Positions 13,420-23,449 are shown, counted from the stretch's first letter. The stretch: DNA of 64,000 nucleotides from Candidatus Bodocaedibacter vickermanii (GCF_014896945.1 NZ_CP054719.1:62001-126000), one strand, 5' to 3'. The notes: generated by a model not told the origin, from the sequence alone. Program-made: numbers and translations.

Positions 13420-13750
13420 TGAATCACGGAAGTCGTAAAGTTCATGTGATTAGCAAAGAACGCCAATACAGCGTTATTCGCGCACCTCACATTACTGAAA
13501 AAGCAACCGCTTGTGCGGAGAAAAATTGTGTAGTTTTCAAGGTTGCAGTTGATGCTTCAAAGCATGAACTAAAGCAAGCGATTGAAAATATTTTCGGTGT
13601 AAAGGTTAAAAAAAACACAACACAACGATCCTTAAAGGAAAAGTAAAACGTTTCCGCGGTCGTATTGGAAAACAATCAGATCTGAAAAAGGCCTACGTGC
13701 GTTTAGCCGAGGGTCAATCTATAGATCTTAGTGCAGGAATGATAAAATGA
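13416..13750 (+). CDS. rplW: 50S ribosomal protein L23, split by a frameshift at an A8 run
   Basis: Exit-tunnel rim protein that docks trigger factor and SRP. The frame starting at 13416 gives a normal L23 N-terminal half ([10 protein letters not shown] to [10 protein letters not shown]) but stops at 13646. The missing half ([18 protein letters not shown] to the end) continues in another frame and stops at 13750, overlapping the rplB start as ATGA. The switch coincides with eight A's at 13608-13615. Six A's would give [15 protein letters not shown], aligning without gap to the family; nine A's would also restore the frame. L23 is essential in bacteria, so either the base count is wrong or the product is made through slippage. 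Start could also be the second ATG at 13419. Confidence 0.9.
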
Positions 13751-14559
13751 GTTTAAAGTTTTTTAAACCAGTCACTCCAGGGCGTCGTCAACTAGTACTA
13801 GTTGACAAGTCAAGCCTTTGGAAGGGAGATCCCGAAAAGTCATTGACAGAGGGTCTTCGTAAGCAAGGTGGTCGTAACAACACTGGGCGAATTACAGTTC
13901 GTCACCAGGGTGGTGGTCACAAACGCCGTTACCGTATGATCGACTTTAAGCGTCGTACAGCAGGTGTAGCAACAGTTGAGCGTTTGGAATACGATCCAAA
14001 CCGTACAAGCTTTATCGCGTTGATTCGCTATCAAGATGCTTCGTTGTCATACATTATTGCTCCACAACGTTTAAAAGTTGGTGATAAGGTTGAATCTGGC
14101 GTTACTGCGGACATTAAGCCTGGAAATGCATTGCCATTGCGCAATATTCCAATTGGTACATTGGTTCATAACGTTGAATTAAAAATTGGTAAAGGCGGTC
14201 AGATTGCTCGTGCAGCGGGTGCCTTTGTTCAATTAGTTGGACGTGATGGTGATATGGCTCAGTTGAAATTAAAGTCGGGTGAGCTTCGTGTTGTACACTC
14301 TGAGTGTTATGCAACGATTGGTGCAGTATCTAACCAAGATCACAAGAACGAAAATTCAGGTAAAGCTGGTCGTTCTCGTTGGAAAGGTATTCGCCCAACA
14401 GTTCGCGGTATCGCGATGAACCCAGTAGATCACCCACACGGTGGTCGTACAAATGGTGGTATGAACTGGAAAACACCATGGGGTATTGGTACAAAAGGTA
14501 ATCGTACACGTAGTAACAAGCTTACTCAAAAGTACATTATTCGTCGTCGTAGTAAGTAA
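13747..14559 (+). CDS. rplB: 50S ribosomal protein L2
   Basis: Primary 23S rRNA-binding protein needed for subunit joining and peptidyl transferase structure; 270 aa, close to the usual 275. The conserved C-terminal segment ([16 protein letters not shown]) carries the critical histidine. The start overlaps the true rplW stop by ATGA, itself evidence that rplW should be read through to 13750. Confidence 0.99.
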   Translation: MSLKFFKPVTPGRRQLVLVDKSSLWKGDPEKSLTEGLRKQGGRNNTGRITVRHQGGGHKRRYRMIDFKRRTAGVATVERLEYDPNRTSFIALIRYQDASLSYIIAPQRLKVGDKVESGVTADIKPGNALPLRNIPIGTLVHNVELKIGKGGQIARAAGAFVQLVGRDGDMAQLKLKSGELRVVHSECYATIGAVSNQDHKNENSGKAGRSRWKGIRPTVRGIAMNPVDHPHGGRTNGGMNWKTPWGIGTKGNRTRSNKLTQKYIIRRRSK

Positions 14560-14570
14560 AGGGGTAAAAT

Positions 14571-14849
14571 ATGGCTCGTTCAGTTTGGAAAGGTCCTTTT
14601 GTCGACGGTTATCTGCTTAAAAAAGCAGATGGCGTTCGTACGTCTGGACGTAAAGAGATTATTAAAACTTGGTCACGCCGTTCAACGATTTTGCCTCAAT
14701 TTGTAGGTCTTACGTTCGGCGTCCATAATGGTAAAAAGTTCATTCCTGTGATTGTGTCTGAAAACATGATTGGTCACAAGTTTGGTGAGTTTTCACCAAC
14801 GCGTACCTTCTGGGGGCATGGTGCAGATAAAAAAGCAAAGAAAGGGTAA
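14571..14849 (+). CDS. rpsS: 30S ribosomal protein S19
   Basis: Small-subunit head protein that contacts the A-site finger of 23S rRNA; 92 aa, usual length. Typical motifs: [15 protein letters not shown] at the N-terminus, [14 protein letters not shown] and [13 protein letters not shown]. Good ribosome site (AAGGGG). Between rplB and rplV. Confidence 0.99.
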   Translation: MARSVWKGPFVDGYLLKKADGVRTSGRKEIIKTWSRRSTILPQFVGLTFGVHNGKKFIPVIVSENMIGHKFGEFSPTRTFWGHGADKKAKKG

Positions 14850-14855
14850 TCAGTT

Positions 14856-15233
14856 ATGAGTAAACCAAAAACTCAACGTGTATTACCGGCTAATACTGCA
14901 AAAGCTGAAGTTGGTCTGTTAACGACAACTCCACGTAAGTTAAACTTACTGGCTCAGTTGGTTCGTGGCATGCACGTAAGTGATGCGTTGAATACATTAG
15001 CGTTTTCTAAAAAACGTGCAGCACAAGAAGTTCGCAAGTTGATTTCATCTGCGATTTCAAATGCTGAAAATAACCATGGGTTAGACGTAGATTCATTAGT
15101 TGTTGCTGAAGCCTTTGTTGGTAAAGCGATGATGTTAAAGCGTATGATGCCAAGGGCTCGTGGCCGTGGCGCACGCATTTTAAAGCGTTACAGCCGTATG
15201 ACTGTAATTGTTCGTGAAGTAGAGGTGGCATAA
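14856..15233 (+). CDS. rplV: 50S ribosomal protein L22
   Basis: Exit-tunnel constriction protein, 125 aa including an N-terminal extension of about 10 residues over E. coli L22. The tunnel beta-hairpin ([19 protein letters not shown]) is intact, with no macrolide-type deletion. Its TAA overlaps the rpsC ATG by one base (TAATG). Confidence 0.98.
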   Translation: MSKPKTQRVLPANTAKAEVGLLTTTPRKLNLLAQLVRGMHVSDALNTLAFSKKRAAQEVRKLISSAISNAENNHGLDVDSLVVAEAFVGKAMMLKRMMPRARGRGARILKRYSRMTVIVREVEVA

Positions 15234-15925
15234 TGGGTCAAAAGGTCAATCCAATCGGGTTAAGACTTGGAATTAACCGCACGTGGGATTCACGTTGGTA
15301 TTCTGACAAAAAAGAATATGGTGCTTTGTTATTAGAAGATGCGATGATTCGCAAATTCGTATTTAAAAATTTAAAGCAGGCATCTGTTTCACAAGTGATT
15401 ATTGAACGTCCAGCAAAAAAGTGCCGCATTTCAATTCACACTGCACGTCCTGGTGTAATCATCGGTAAAAAAGGTGCTGATATTGAAAAGCTACGTTCAC
15501 AACTTGCTGCGTTAACTCGCAGTGAAGATGTGATGTTGAACATTATCGAGGTTCGTAAGCCAGAGCTTGATGCTCGTCTTGCAGCAGAGAACGTTGCTCA
15601 ACAGTTAGAGCGTCGTGTATCTTTCCGTCGTGCAGTAAAGCGCGTGATGCAATCAGCACTTCGTATGGGTGCTAAAGGTATTCGTGTGAACTGTTCTGGT
15701 CGTTTAGGCGGCGCGGAAATCGCGCGTATGGAATGGTATCGTGATGGTCGTGTGCCATTGCATACATTGCGTGCGGATGTTGATTATGGCTTAGCAGAAG
15801 CACATACAACATATGGGGTGATCGGGGTAAAGGTATTTTTGTACCGCGGCGATAAGAATGATTTAAGTGATGCGAACATCGTAACAAATGAAAATCGTTC
15901 TCGCGAACCTCGTTCAAGCAAGTAA
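15233..15925 (+). CDS. rpsC: 30S ribosomal protein S3
   Basis: mRNA entry-channel protein, 230 aa, usual length. The KH domain shows the GxxG motif within [15 protein letters not shown]; the C-terminal domain carries [11 protein letters not shown]. Coupled to rplV by the TAATG overlap; the next gene rplP starts 31 bases downstream. Confidence 0.99.
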   Translation: MGQKVNPIGLRLGINRTWDSRWYSDKKEYGALLLEDAMIRKFVFKNLKQASVSQVIIERPAKKCRISIHTARPGVIIGKKGADIEKLRSQLAALTRSEDVMLNIIEVRKPELDARLAAENVAQQLERRVSFRRAVKRVMQSALRMGAKGIRVNCSGRLGGAEIARMEWYRDGRVPLHTLRADVDYGLAEAHTTYGVIGVKVFLYRGDKNDLSDANIVTNENRSREPRSSK

Positions 15926-15956
15926 AGGTTGATTTTAACACAGGATTGTTGTAATT

Positions 15957-16367
15957 ATGTTAAGTCCAAAGAAAACAAAATTTAGGAAAGCGTTTAAGGG
16001 ACGCATCCACGGGGTGGCGACATCCGGTGCAACTCTTAACTTCGGCTCTTTTGGGTTGAAGGCGCTAACTCCTGAACGCATAACAGCGCGTCAGATTGAA
16101 TCGGCGCGTCGTGCAATGACACGTCACATAAAACGTTCTGGACGTGTTTGGATTCGTATTTTCCCAGATGTGCCGGTTTCATCGAAACCTGCGGAAGTTC
16201 GTATGGGAAGTGGTAAAGGTAGCGTTGAATTCTGGGCATGCCGAATTCACCCTGGTCGCATCTTGTTTGAGATGGACGGGGTTCCGGAAGAGGTTGCCCG
16301 TGAAGCGATGAGCTTAGCAGCGGCAAAATTGCCATTGCTGACAAAGTTCGTCAAACGGTTAGACTAG
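15957..16367 (+). CDS. rplP: 50S ribosomal protein L16
   Basis: Protein near the A-site tRNA and 5S rRNA, 136 aa, usual length. Conserved motifs: RKAFKGR near the N-terminus, [18 protein letters not shown] and [12 protein letters not shown]. The ribosome site CAGGAT sits rather far upstream (about 11 bases). Confidence 0.98.
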   Translation: MLSPKKTKFRKAFKGRIHGVATSGATLNFGSFGLKALTPERITARQIESARRAMTRHIKRSGRVWIRIFPDVPVSSKPAEVRMGSGKGSVEFWACRIHPGRILFEMDGVPEEVAREAMSLAAAKLPLLTKFVKRLD

Positions 16368-16376
16368 GGAAACGTC

Positions 16377-16571
16377 ATGAAGTTAACAGAATTAAAAAAG
16401 TTAAACGATATAGACTTAAAACAGCAAATTATTGAAGCGCGTAAATCTATGATGGCTTTACGGTTTCAGAAGGTTGCTGGGGAATTAACTGATACCTCTG
16501 GATTGTCTAAGAACCGTAAGACAATTGCACGTATCAAGACGTTGCTGTCACAAAAGCAACGTCAGGCCTAA
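16377..16571 (+). CDS. rpmC: 50S ribosomal protein L29
   Basis: Small two-helix protein at the exit-tunnel rim beside L23, 64 aa, usual length. Typical pattern: LKKLNDIDLKQQI then LRFQKVAGELTDTSGL and the final IARIKTLLSQK helix. It starts 9 bases after rplP behind AGGGAAA. Confidence 0.97.
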   Translation: MKLTELKKLNDIDLKQQIIEARKSMMALRFQKVAGELTDTSGLSKNRKTIARIKTLLSQKQRQA

Positions 16572-16595
16572 TTGCAATAGAAGGATATATACATT

Positions 16596-16841
16596 ATGCC
16601 AAAGCGCGTATTGCAAGGTGTCGTTGTTAGTGATAAGCAAGACAAGACAGTTGTCGTAAAGGTTGAACGTCGTTACGTTCATCCTTTATACAAAAAGTCC
16701 GTCCTCTCTCACAAAAAGTACGCGGCACATGATGAAAGCAACACATTCAAAGCTGGAGATGTTGTTTCAATTCAAGAGTCTCGCCCAATTTCTAAAACAA
16801 AAAATTGGGTTGTGATAACTAACCAAGTAGAAGCAAAGTGA
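16596..16841 (+). CDS. rpsQ: 30S ribosomal protein S17
   Basis: OB-fold protein binding 16S helix 11, 81 aa, usual length. Conserved [19 protein letters not shown] at the start and SISKTKNW-type end ([11 protein letters not shown]). AAGGAT precedes the start. Last gene of the S10 part before rplN. Confidence 0.98.
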   Translation: MPKRVLQGVVVSDKQDKTVVVKVERRYVHPLYKKSVLSHKKYAAHDESNTFKAGDVVSIQESRPISKTKNWVVITNQVEAK

Positions 16842-16851
16842 GGGTTGAAAA

Positions 16852-17220
16852 ATGATTAGACCTGAATCAAGATTAGATGTTGCTGATAACTCTGGTGCCC
16901 GCGAAGTACTTTGTATTAAAGTATTAGGCGGAAGCAAGCGTAAATTCGCTTCTGTTGGGGACGTAATTGTTGTGTCTGTAAAGGATGCAATCCCTAATGG
17001 TAAAGTAAAAAAAGGTGAGGTTCATAAAGCTGTGATCGTTCGTACGGCTCAAGCGATCCGTCGTGATGATGGCTCTGCTATCCGTTTTGATGGAAATGCT
17101 GCAGTATTATTGAACAAACAAGGTGAACCCATTGGAACACGTATATTTGGTCCAGTAACGCGTGAGTTGCGTGGACGTGGTTATATGCGTATTATTTCAT
17201 TGGCTCCGGAGGTTCTATAA
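16852..17220 (+). CDS. rplN: 50S ribosomal protein L14
   Basis: Inter-subunit bridge protein and binding site of RsfS, 122 aa, usual length. Conserved [20 protein letters not shown] and [11 protein letters not shown]. Its stop is immediately followed by the rplX ATG, whose ribosome site GGAGG lies inside the rplN 3' end. Confidence 0.99.
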   Translation: MIRPESRLDVADNSGAREVLCIKVLGGSKRKFASVGDVIVVSVKDAIPNGKVKKGEVHKAVIVRTAQAIRRDDGSAIRFDGNAAVLLNKQGEPIGTRIFGPVTRELRGRGYMRIISLAPEVL

Positions 17221-17544
17221 ATGGAAAAGTGGCGTATTAAAAAAGGCGATACAGTACAAGTAATGACTGGTAAGGACAAAGGTAAATCCGGCGAAATTAT
17301 CGAAGTGTTACGTGATGAACGTCGTGTAAAAGTAAAAGGTTTGAATATTGTGACTAAGCACAAACGCCCTTCGCAGATGTCTGCGGGTGGAATTGAACGT
17401 GTGGAAGCCTCAATACATGCATCTAACGTAATGGTTTTAGATCCTAAGGATCAAAAGCCGACTCGCGTTGGATACAACATTTCAAAAGATGGAACAAAAA
17501 CGCGTGTTGCGCGTCGTTCCGGTGAAGTTTTAGATAAGAAATAG
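17221..17544 (+). CDS. rplX: 50S ribosomal protein L24
   Basis: Assembly-initiator protein with a KOW motif ([20 protein letters not shown]), 107 aa, usual length. It starts at the base after the rplN stop, using GGAGG in the rplN coding end, so the two are translationally coupled. Confidence 0.99.
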   Translation: MEKWRIKKGDTVQVMTGKDKGKSGEIIEVLRDERRVKVKGLNIVTKHKRPSQMSAGGIERVEASIHASNVMVLDPKDQKPTRVGYNISKDGTKTRVARRSGEVLDKK

Positions 17545-17552
17545 AGAAAATT

Positions 17553-18089
17553 ATGGCACGCTTGAAAGAAGTTTATAACAAAACCATAAAATCAGCGCTT
17601 CAGAAGGAATTCGAGTATTCGAATCCTTTTGAGGTTCCAAGACTTTTAAAGGTTGTTATCAACATGGGTGTCGGTAAAGCAGCTCAAGACAGCAAAAAAA
17701 TTCAATTTGCTGTTAACGATTTGACTGCCATTGCTGGACAAAAACCTGTGGTAACAAAGGCTAAAAAGTCGATTGCTGGTTTTAAAGTGCGCGAAATGAT
17801 GAGCCTTGGCGTCAAGGTTACATTGCGCAAAAATCATATGTATGAGTTCCTAGATCGACTAGTAAATATCGCCTTACCACGCGTTCGCGACTTCCGCGGA
17901 TTGTCTGGCAAAAGCTTTGATGGTCGTGGGAATTATACTTTTGGTATTAAAGAGCAAATCGTCTTTCCAGAAATTGATTACGATAAAATCGATGAAATTC
18001 GCGGAATGGACATTGTGTTCGTAACGTCTGCAAAAACTAATGCTGAAGCAAAAGCGTTGCTTAAAGCATTAAACATGCCGATTAACTAA
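17553..18089 (+). CDS. rplE: 50S ribosomal protein L5
   Basis: 5S rRNA-binding protein of the central protuberance, 178 aa, usual length. Conserved [25 protein letters not shown] and the [17 protein letters not shown] segment. It starts 8 bases after rplX with only a weak ribosome site (AGAGAAAA). Confidence 0.99.
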   Translation: MARLKEVYNKTIKSALQKEFEYSNPFEVPRLLKVVINMGVGKAAQDSKKIQFAVNDLTAIAGQKPVVTKAKKSIAGFKVREMMSLGVKVTLRKNHMYEFLDRLVNIALPRVRDFRGLSGKSFDGRGNYTFGIKEQIVFPEIDYDKIDEIRGMDIVFVTSAKTNAEAKALLKALNMPIN

Positions 18090-18104
18090 GAAGGAAGTTC
18101 CTAA

Positions 18105-18410
18105 ATGGCTAAAAAAGGTTCAATAGAAACTAATGAGAAGCGTAAACGCCTCGCAAAGAAGTATGCTCCCAAGCGTACGGAATTAAAGGCACTTGCGGCT
18201 GACCGAAATGCTGCTCCAGAAGAACGGTTCAAGGCAACACTTGAATTGGCAGCAATGCCAAGAAGTGGCGCTAGGATTCGTGTTCGTAACCGTTGCATGT
18301 TAACGGGACGTTCTCGCGGTAACTATCGCAAATTTGGAATTTCGAGAATCATGTTACGTGAGATGGGAAATCACGGATTGATTCCAGGATTGAAAAAAGC
18401 AAGCTGGTAA
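18105..18410 (+). CDS. rpsN: 30S ribosomal protein S14
   Basis: Small-subunit head protein, 101 aa. This is the long zinc-free form: the C-terminal block (RCMLTGRSRGNYRKFGISR) lacks the CXXC...CXXC pattern of the short zinc form. Ribosome site GAAGGAAG. Confidence 0.98.
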   Translation: MAKKGSIETNEKRKRLAKKYAPKRTELKALAADRNAAPEERFKATLELAAMPRSGARIRVRNRCMLTGRSRGNYRKFGISRIMLREMGNHGLIPGLKKASW

Positions 18411-18425
18411 AAAGGAAAAACGCAA

Positions 18426-18824
18426 ATGTCTATGTCAGATCCTATTGCTGATATGCTAACACGTATTCGTAACGCTCAACAGGCTCGTAAAGCTGTGTTG
18501 ACATGCCCACACTCTAGAATGAAGTGTTCGGTTCTTGAAGTCATGAAAAATCAAGGCTTCATTAAAGGTTACGAAGAAGTAGAAGTACGTCAGGGTATTA
18601 AAGATATTCGTATTGAATTAAAATATTATTCAAACGAACCTGTAATTAAAAAAATTCGCCGCATGTCTACACCCGGTCGCCGGATGTATGTACAGTCTGC
18701 AAAGATACCAACCTATTATAATGGTCTTGGAATCGCGATTTTATCTACACCAAAAGGTGTGATGTCCGATGATCAAGCTCGTCAAAATAATGTTGGTGGC
18801 GAAATTTTATGTACGATGTTTTAG
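18426..18824 (+). CDS. rpsH: 30S ribosomal protein S8
   Basis: Central-domain 16S rRNA-binding protein, 132 aa, usual length. Typical start (SDPIADMLTRIRNAQ) and C-terminal GLGIAILSTPKGVMSDDQAR. Two in-frame ATGs, 18426 and 18432; AAAGGA about 9 bases before the first supports it. In E. coli S8 represses the spc operon; no equivalent site was identified here. Confidence 0.98.
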   Translation: MSMSDPIADMLTRIRNAQQARKAVLTCPHSRMKCSVLEVMKNQGFIKGYEEVEVRQGIKDIRIELKYYSNEPVIKKIRRMSTPGRRMYVQSAKIPTYYNGLGIAILSTPKGVMSDDQARQNNVGGEILCTMF

Positions 18825-18836
18825 GGGGAGGGAACT

Positions 18837-19370
18837 ATGTCTCGAGTTGGTAAATACCCAATTTCTGTCCCTTCTGGTGTTCAAGTATCTATGGATGGTC
18901 GAATTGTTTCGGCAAAAGGTCCAAAGGGTACATTGTCGTACACTGTAACGGGTGAAGTTGATATAAAAATTGAGAGCAACACAATTGTTGTGGCGCCACG
19001 TAATAAAGAGCGTCAAACACGTATGTTGTGGGGTACTAATCGCAGCCGCCTTCAAAACCTGGTAACAGGTGTGAGTGTTGGCTTTAAAAAAGATTTAGAG
19101 TTGGTGGGTGTCGGTTACCGTGCAAGCGTTGCGGGTAGCATGTTAAACATTCAACTTGGATTCAGTCATGATGTACAATACCCAATTCCACAAGGTGTGG
19201 AAGTAAAGTGTGAAAAGCCAACGTCTATTAGCATCTCTGGCGCAGATTTACAACAAATCGGTCAAATAGCTGCTGAAATTCGTGCATATAGAAAACCAGA
19301 GCCTTATAAAGGTAAGGGTGTGAAATATGTGGGTGAATACATCTTGCGTAAAGAAGGTAAGAAGAAGTAA
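18837..19370 (+). CDS. rplF: 50S ribosomal protein L6
   Basis: Large-subunit protein near the sarcin-ricin loop, 177 aa, usual length, with the two duplicated alpha/beta domains. Conserved KGPKGTL in the first and the PEPYKGKGVKY signature in the second. Very strong purine-rich ribosome site (AGGGGGAGGGA). Confidence 0.99.
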   Translation: MSRVGKYPISVPSGVQVSMDGRIVSAKGPKGTLSYTVTGEVDIKIESNTIVVAPRNKERQTRMLWGTNRSRLQNLVTGVSVGFKKDLELVGVGYRASVAGSMLNIQLGFSHDVQYPIPQGVEVKCEKPTSISISGADLQQIGQIAAEIRAYRKPEPYKGKGVKYVGEYILRKEGKKK

Positions 19371-19382
19371 AGGTAAGGCATC

Positions 19383-19745
19383 ATGGCAGTAAGTAGTAGA
19401 GAATTAAATTTACGACGTCAGCGTCGCAATCGATACAAGTTAAAGCAAGTTGCTGGTGAAACAAAACTTCGCTTATCTGTGTTCCGTTCAAATCAGCATA
19501 TTTATGCACAAGTAGTTGACGATGCAAAACGTCATACAGTTGCATCTGCATCAACAGTTGAAAAAGACTTTAAAGGTCCAAAAGCTGGAACAAAAGATGC
19601 TGCTGGTTTTATCGGTAAACTGGTTGCAGAACGCGCAGTAAAAGCAGGGGTCAAGGATGTATACTTTGACCGCGGCGGTTACTTGTATCACGGTCGTGTG
19701 AAGGCTTTGGCCGACGGCGCTCGTGAAAATGGCTTAGTATTCTAG
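19383..19745 (+). CDS. rplR: 50S ribosomal protein L18
   Basis: 5S rRNA-binding protein, 120 aa, usual length. Basic N-terminus followed by [19 protein letters not shown] and the [22 protein letters not shown] signature region. Its stop overlaps the ribosome site of rpsE. Confidence 0.99.
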   Translation: MAVSSRELNLRRQRRNRYKLKQVAGETKLRLSVFRSNQHIYAQVVDDAKRHTVASASTVEKDFKGPKAGTKDAAGFIGKLVAERAVKAGVKDVYFDRGGYLYHGRVKALADGARENGLVF

Positions 19746-19758
19746 GAGAATGAAGTTA

Positions 19759-20316
19759 ATGGCTCGTAAAAATACAGAAAAAGTAGCGCAACAAGATACC
19801 GATTTAGTCGATAAGCTTGTTAGCGTCAACCGCGTATGTAAGGTTGTTAAAGGAGGTAAAAACTTCTCTTTCTCCGCTTTAGTTGTGGTTGGTGATGGTA
19901 AAGGTAAAGTTGGATTCGGTAGCGGTAAAGCTCGTGAAGTTCCAGATGCCGTTCGTAAAGCGTCAGAAGAAGCAAAGCGTACAATGATTCGTATTCCTTT
20001 AAGGGATGCGCGTACATTGCACCATGATGCTGAAGGACGTTTCTGCGCAGGAAAGATTATTCTTCGTGCAGCAGCACCTGGTACTGGGATTATCGCCGGT
20101 GGAGCAACACGTCAAGTATTGGAAGCTTTAGGCATTCATGATGTGGTTGCAAAGTCTATCGGAACAACAAACCCACACAACATGGTTCGTGCAACATTTG
20201 AAGCGTTAAAGAACGTAACGTCTCCACGTTTAGTGGCAAGTCGCCGCGGTCTTCGCGTTGCTGATTTAGTAACACGTCGCGATACCAAGGGAAAAAAGGA
20301 GCTAACTGATGAGTAA
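19759..20316 (+). CDS. rpsE: 30S ribosomal protein S5
   Basis: Decoding-fidelity protein at the mRNA entrance, 185 aa. ATG codons exist at 19750 and 19759. The ribosome site AGGAG is at 19744-19748, only one base from the first but ten from the second, so 19759 is chosen. Conserved [20 protein letters not shown] and [13 protein letters not shown]. The 3' end overlaps rpmD by 8 bases. Confidence 0.97.
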   Translation: MARKNTEKVAQQDTDLVDKLVSVNRVCKVVKGGKNFSFSALVVVGDGKGKVGFGSGKAREVPDAVRKASEEAKRTMIRIPLRDARTLHHDAEGRFCAGKIILRAAAPGTGIIAGGATRQVLEALGIHDVVAKSIGTTNPHNMVRATFEALKNVTSPRLVASRRGLRVADLVTRRDTKGKKELTDE

Positions 20317-20506
20317 GAAAGCGACCGAAAAGAAAACCTTAAAGGTTACGCAAGTGCGTAGTCCCATTCGTCGTCCTGCTGATCAGCAAGCGACATTAGT
20401 TGGACTAGGTTTAAACAAGATGCACCGTTCACGTGAACTTGAAGATACTCCTGCTGTACGCGGGATGATCCGTAAAGTACATCATTTGATCCGCGTCGAA
20501 GAATAA
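20309..20506 (+). CDS. rpmD: 50S ribosomal protein L30
   Basis: Small large-subunit protein, 65 aa, usual length. [20 protein letters not shown] and [21 protein letters not shown] match the family. Its ribosome site AAGGAG lies inside rpsE and the two reading frames overlap by 8 bases. Confidence 0.97.
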   Translation: MSKKATEKKTLKVTQVRSPIRRPADQQATLVGLGLNKMHRSRELEDTPAVRGMIRKVHHLIRVEE

Positions 20507-20518
20507 GAGGCTCTCATC

Positions 20519-20977
20519 ATGAAGTTAAATGAATTAAGAGATAACGAAGGTTCACGCCCAGACAAAAAACGTTTGGGTCGTGGTATCGGTTCTGGTAAAG
20601 GCAAGACTTCAGGTCGAGGCGTTAAAGGACAAAAGTCTAGATCAGGTTCATCTATTGGTGGATTTGAAGGTGGACAGATGCCAATTTATCGTCGTTTACC
20701 AAAACGCGGATTCACGAACATCTTCGCTAAGGAAATTGCATCCGTAAACGTGGGCATGATCCAAAAGTTTATTGATGAAAAACGATTAGATGCGACAAAA
20801 GATATTAATGCAGAAGTTCTAGTTGAAGCAGGTTTATTGCGCTCAACAAAGCTTCCCGTTAAAATTCTTGGTAAAGGTGAGTTGAAAGCTAAGATTAATT
20901 TACATGTGCATGCATTTTCTGCATCAGCTAAAGAGTTAATCGAAAAAGCTGGCGGATCATTAACAGTAGTCGCATAA
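20519..20977 (+). CDS. rplO: 50S ribosomal protein L15
   Basis: Late-assembly 23S rRNA-binding protein, 152 aa, usual length. Glycine-rich N-terminal arm (LGRGIGSGKGKTSGRG, KGQKSRSG) and GGFEGGQMPIYRRLPKRGF are diagnostic. It precedes secY by 21 bases, as is common in bacteria. Confidence 0.99.
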   Translation: MKLNELRDNEGSRPDKKRLGRGIGSGKGKTSGRGVKGQKSRSGSSIGGFEGGQMPIYRRLPKRGFTNIFAKEIASVNVGMIQKFIDEKRLDATKDINAEVLVEAGLLRSTKLPVKILGKGELKAKINLHVHAFSASAKELIEKAGGSLTVVA

Positions 20978-20998
20978 AGATAAAGAAACGAGCATAAT

Positions 20999-22336
20999 AT
21001 GGCATCTGCAGCAGAACAATTAGCATCCTCTTTCAGTTTGAAAGCTTTTTCAAAGGCAGAGGATCTTAAGAAGCGTATTTGGTTTACACTGGGCGCATTA
21101 ATCGTATATCGGTTTGGTACATTTATTCCTTCACCAGGAATAGATCCAGTGGCTATGGCAAATTTAGCGGGTAAAGCTGCAGGTGGCTTATTAGCTGTCT
21201 TCAATACATTTGGTGGTGGTGCTTTAAGTCGTATGACAATTTTCGCATTGTCGATTGTTCCATACATTACGGCCAGCATCATCACGCAGTTGTTGACGAG
21301 CATCGTTCCTCAACTGGAAGCATTGAAAAAAGATGGTGAAACTGGTCGAAAGAAAATCAACCAGTATACTCGTTATCTGACAGTGATTATTGCAATCTTC
21401 CAAGCATCTTCAATGGCGGTTTTTTTAGAGTCTGTTGGCGACTCCCCCGTTATGGAATCAGGTCTTTTGTTTAGAGTAACGTTTATTACGTCGCTGGTCG
21501 GGGGAACTGTATTTCTAATGTGGTTGGGTGAACAGATTACGTCTCGTGGAATCGGTCAAGGAAGCTCTTTGATTATCTTCGCTGGTATTATTTCTGGCTT
21601 ACCTCAAGGTCTTGCACTATTGTTTGAAATGGGGCGCAACAGAACTATCAGTCCACTGTTTGTTATTGCAGTTTTAGTTCTGGCAACGGCCATTGTATTG
21701 TTTGTTGTGTTCATGGAACGTTCATTCCGTAAAATCAATATTCAGTATCCAAAGCGTCAAGTTGGTAACAAAATGTATGGTGGAAACTCTACACACTTAC
21801 CGTTAAAGCTAAACAGCTCTGGCGTAATTCCTCCAATCTTTGCAGGGGCTTTATTAAGCTTTCCAGCAACGATAGCTGGATTTTCAGATGGATCTGGTTG
21901 GCTTGGTCGTTTTGCGGCTAACTTTCAACATGGAACATGGGGGTTCATAATCCTTTATGTATCGTTGATTGTATTCTTTGCGTTCTTTTATACATCTGTT
22001 GTCTTTAACTCTGAAGAGACAGCTGAAAACTTGCGTAAGGGTGGGGCTTTGGTTTTAGGGATTCGTCCTGGTAAAAACACTGCTGACTATTTGGATTATA
22101 TTTTAACCCGATTAACAGTAGCAGGTGCGGCGTATATTTCACTCGTATGTGTGATGCCAGAAATCTTTACACGATATTCATCTATCCCATTAGCGTTAGG
22201 TGGAACTGGCGTATTGATCGTGGTAAGCGTTACAATCGAAACTGTGGGGCAAATACATTCACATATGATTGCTCAGCAATACGAAGGCTTGATGAAAAAA
22301 TCTTGGTCTAAAGGCAAAGGTCTACCCAAAGCATGA
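20999..22336 (+). CDS. secY: protein translocase channel subunit SecY
   Basis: Central pore of the Sec translocon in the inner membrane, 445 aa, usual length, with ten predicted membrane segments. Conserved TM2 region (YRFGTFIPSPGIDP, then FGGGALSRMTIFALSIVPYI) and the cytosolic loop before TM7. It overlaps adk by 4 bases. SecA is encoded at 36343-39003 in this window, and many exported proteins here depend on the pair. Confidence 0.99.
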   Translation: MASAAEQLASSFSLKAFSKAEDLKKRIWFTLGALIVYRFGTFIPSPGIDPVAMANLAGKAAGGLLAVFNTFGGGALSRMTIFALSIVPYITASIITQLLTSIVPQLEALKKDGETGRKKINQYTRYLTVIIAIFQASSMAVFLESVGDSPVMESGLLFRVTFITSLVGGTVFLMWLGEQITSRGIGQGSSLIIFAGIISGLPQGLALLFEMGRNRTISPLFVIAVLVLATAIVLFVVFMERSFRKINIQYPKRQVGNKMYGGNSTHLPLKLNSSGVIPPIFAGALLSFPATIAGFSDGSGWLGRFAANFQHGTWGFIILYVSLIVFFAFFYTSVVFNSEETAENLRKGGALVLGIRPGKNTADYLDYILTRLTVAGAAYISLVCVMPEIFTRYSSIPLALGGTGVLIVVSVTIETVGQIHSHMIAQQYEGLMKKSWSKGKGLPKA

Positions 22337-22980
22337 AGCACTTAGTTATTTTTGGTGCTCCAGGATCTGGGAAGGGGACTCAGTCCAAGAAGCTTGAAGA
22401 GAAATACGGAATTCGTGTTGTTTCAACAGGCGACTTATTAAGAGCCGAAGTTGCTGCTGGATCTGAAATTGGAAAAACGTGTGCTGATATTATTGCACAA
22501 GGTAAATTTCCAGATAATGCGATTATTTTTAAATTGATCGAATTATTTTTAGATAAAAATTCAGATGCAAAGGGAATTCTATACGATGGTTTTCCTCGAA
22601 CTGTTGAACAAGCTGAATATCTGTTGACCTTATTAACTCAACGCAGAGAAATGATCCAAACGGTGATTAACATTGGTGTTGATGAAGATGTGTTGATTAA
22701 ACGAATTTCTGGACGTTTTGCGTGCGCAGAATGCGGAGAGATTTATAACAAATATTTTAAAACTCCTTCAACTGAGGGGGTGTGTGATGTTTGTGGCGCG
22801 GAAAACTTTAAAGTCAGAAGTGATGATAATGAAGAAACCGTTAAGACAAGAATGATGATGTATGAAGAGGCAACGGCTCCGGTCTTAGACTTTTTCAGAG
22901 ATCGTGATCTTAATATTATATTAGTCGATGGAATGCAACCTGTGGATGTTGTGTTTCATCAAATAGAAAATATATTGTAA
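22333..22980 (+). CDS. adk: adenylate kinase, zinc-LID type
   Basis: Converts ATP plus AMP to two ADP in the cytoplasm; 215 aa, long form. P-loop GAPGSGKGT at residues 8-16 and the NMP-binding STGDLLR motif. The LID carries four cysteines, Cys131, Cys134, Cys151 and Cys154, so it should bind zinc. It overlaps secY by ATGA, the usual alphaproteobacterial secY-adk pairing. No clear own ribosome site, consistent with coupling. Confidence 0.98.
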   Translation: MKHLVIFGAPGSGKGTQSKKLEEKYGIRVVSTGDLLRAEVAAGSEIGKTCADIIAQGKFPDNAIIFKLIELFLDKNSDAKGILYDGFPRTVEQAEYLLTLLTQRREMIQTVINIGVDEDVLIKRISGRFACAECGEIYNKYFKTPSTEGVCDVCGAENFKVRSDDNEETVKTRMMMYEEATAPVLDFFRDRDLNIILVDGMQPVDVVFHQIENIL

Positions 22981-22993
22981 AAACGAATAAAGA

Positions 22994-23062
22994 TTGACTT
23001 TTACCCCCTTTTGCTTTAAAGGGATATAAAGAAGTTTACATTCGGAAAAAGAATCAAGGAGA
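22994..23062 (+). promoter_or_regulatory. leader of rpsM with possible promoter elements
   Basis: The 87-base adk-rpsM gap holds TTGACT (22994-22999) and TATAAA (23025-23030), but 25 bases apart, too far for a standard sigma-70 promoter. A weak CCCTTT/AAAGGG hairpin lies between them. AAGGAG (23057-23062) is the rpsM ribosome site and supports its GTG start. Whether the alpha group has its own promoter here is undecided. Confidence 0.3.
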
Positions 23063-23067
23063 AACAA

Positions 23068-23436
23068 GTGGCGCGTATAGCAGGTGTAAATATACCGACT
23101 CAAAAGCGTGTTGAAATTGCCCTTCGTTACATTTACGGAATTGGGCCAATGCATGCAAAAGATATTTGTACAAAAGTGGGTATCGCTGATACAAAGCGAG
23201 TATTCCAATTAACAGACGAAGAAGTATTAAAAATTCGTACAGTGATCGATAGCGATTATCAAGTAGAAGGTGATCTTCGTCGTGAAGTTTCAATGAACAT
23301 TAAACGATTACAAGATTTAGGTTGCTATCGTGGCCTACGTCACCGTAAACGCTTACCAGTTCGTGGTCAACGTACTAGTACGAATGCCCGCACACGTAAG
23401 GGTAAAGCAGTTGCAATCGCTGGTAAGAAGAAATAG
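23068..23436 (+). CDS. rpsM: 30S ribosomal protein S13
   Basis: Small-subunit head protein contacting the P-site tRNA, 122 aa, usual length. It starts with GTG, supported by AAGGAG five bases upstream and by the family start ARIAGVNIP. The [15 protein letters not shown] block and basic tail are intact. First gene of the alpha group. Confidence 0.99.
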   Translation: MARIAGVNIPTQKRVEIALRYIYGIGPMHAKDICTKVGIADTKRVFQLTDEEVLKIRTVIDSDYQVEGDLRREVSMNIKRLQDLGCYRGLRHRKRLPVRGQRTSTNARTRKGKAVAIAGKKK

Positions 23437-23449
23437 TGGTAGGTAGAAG

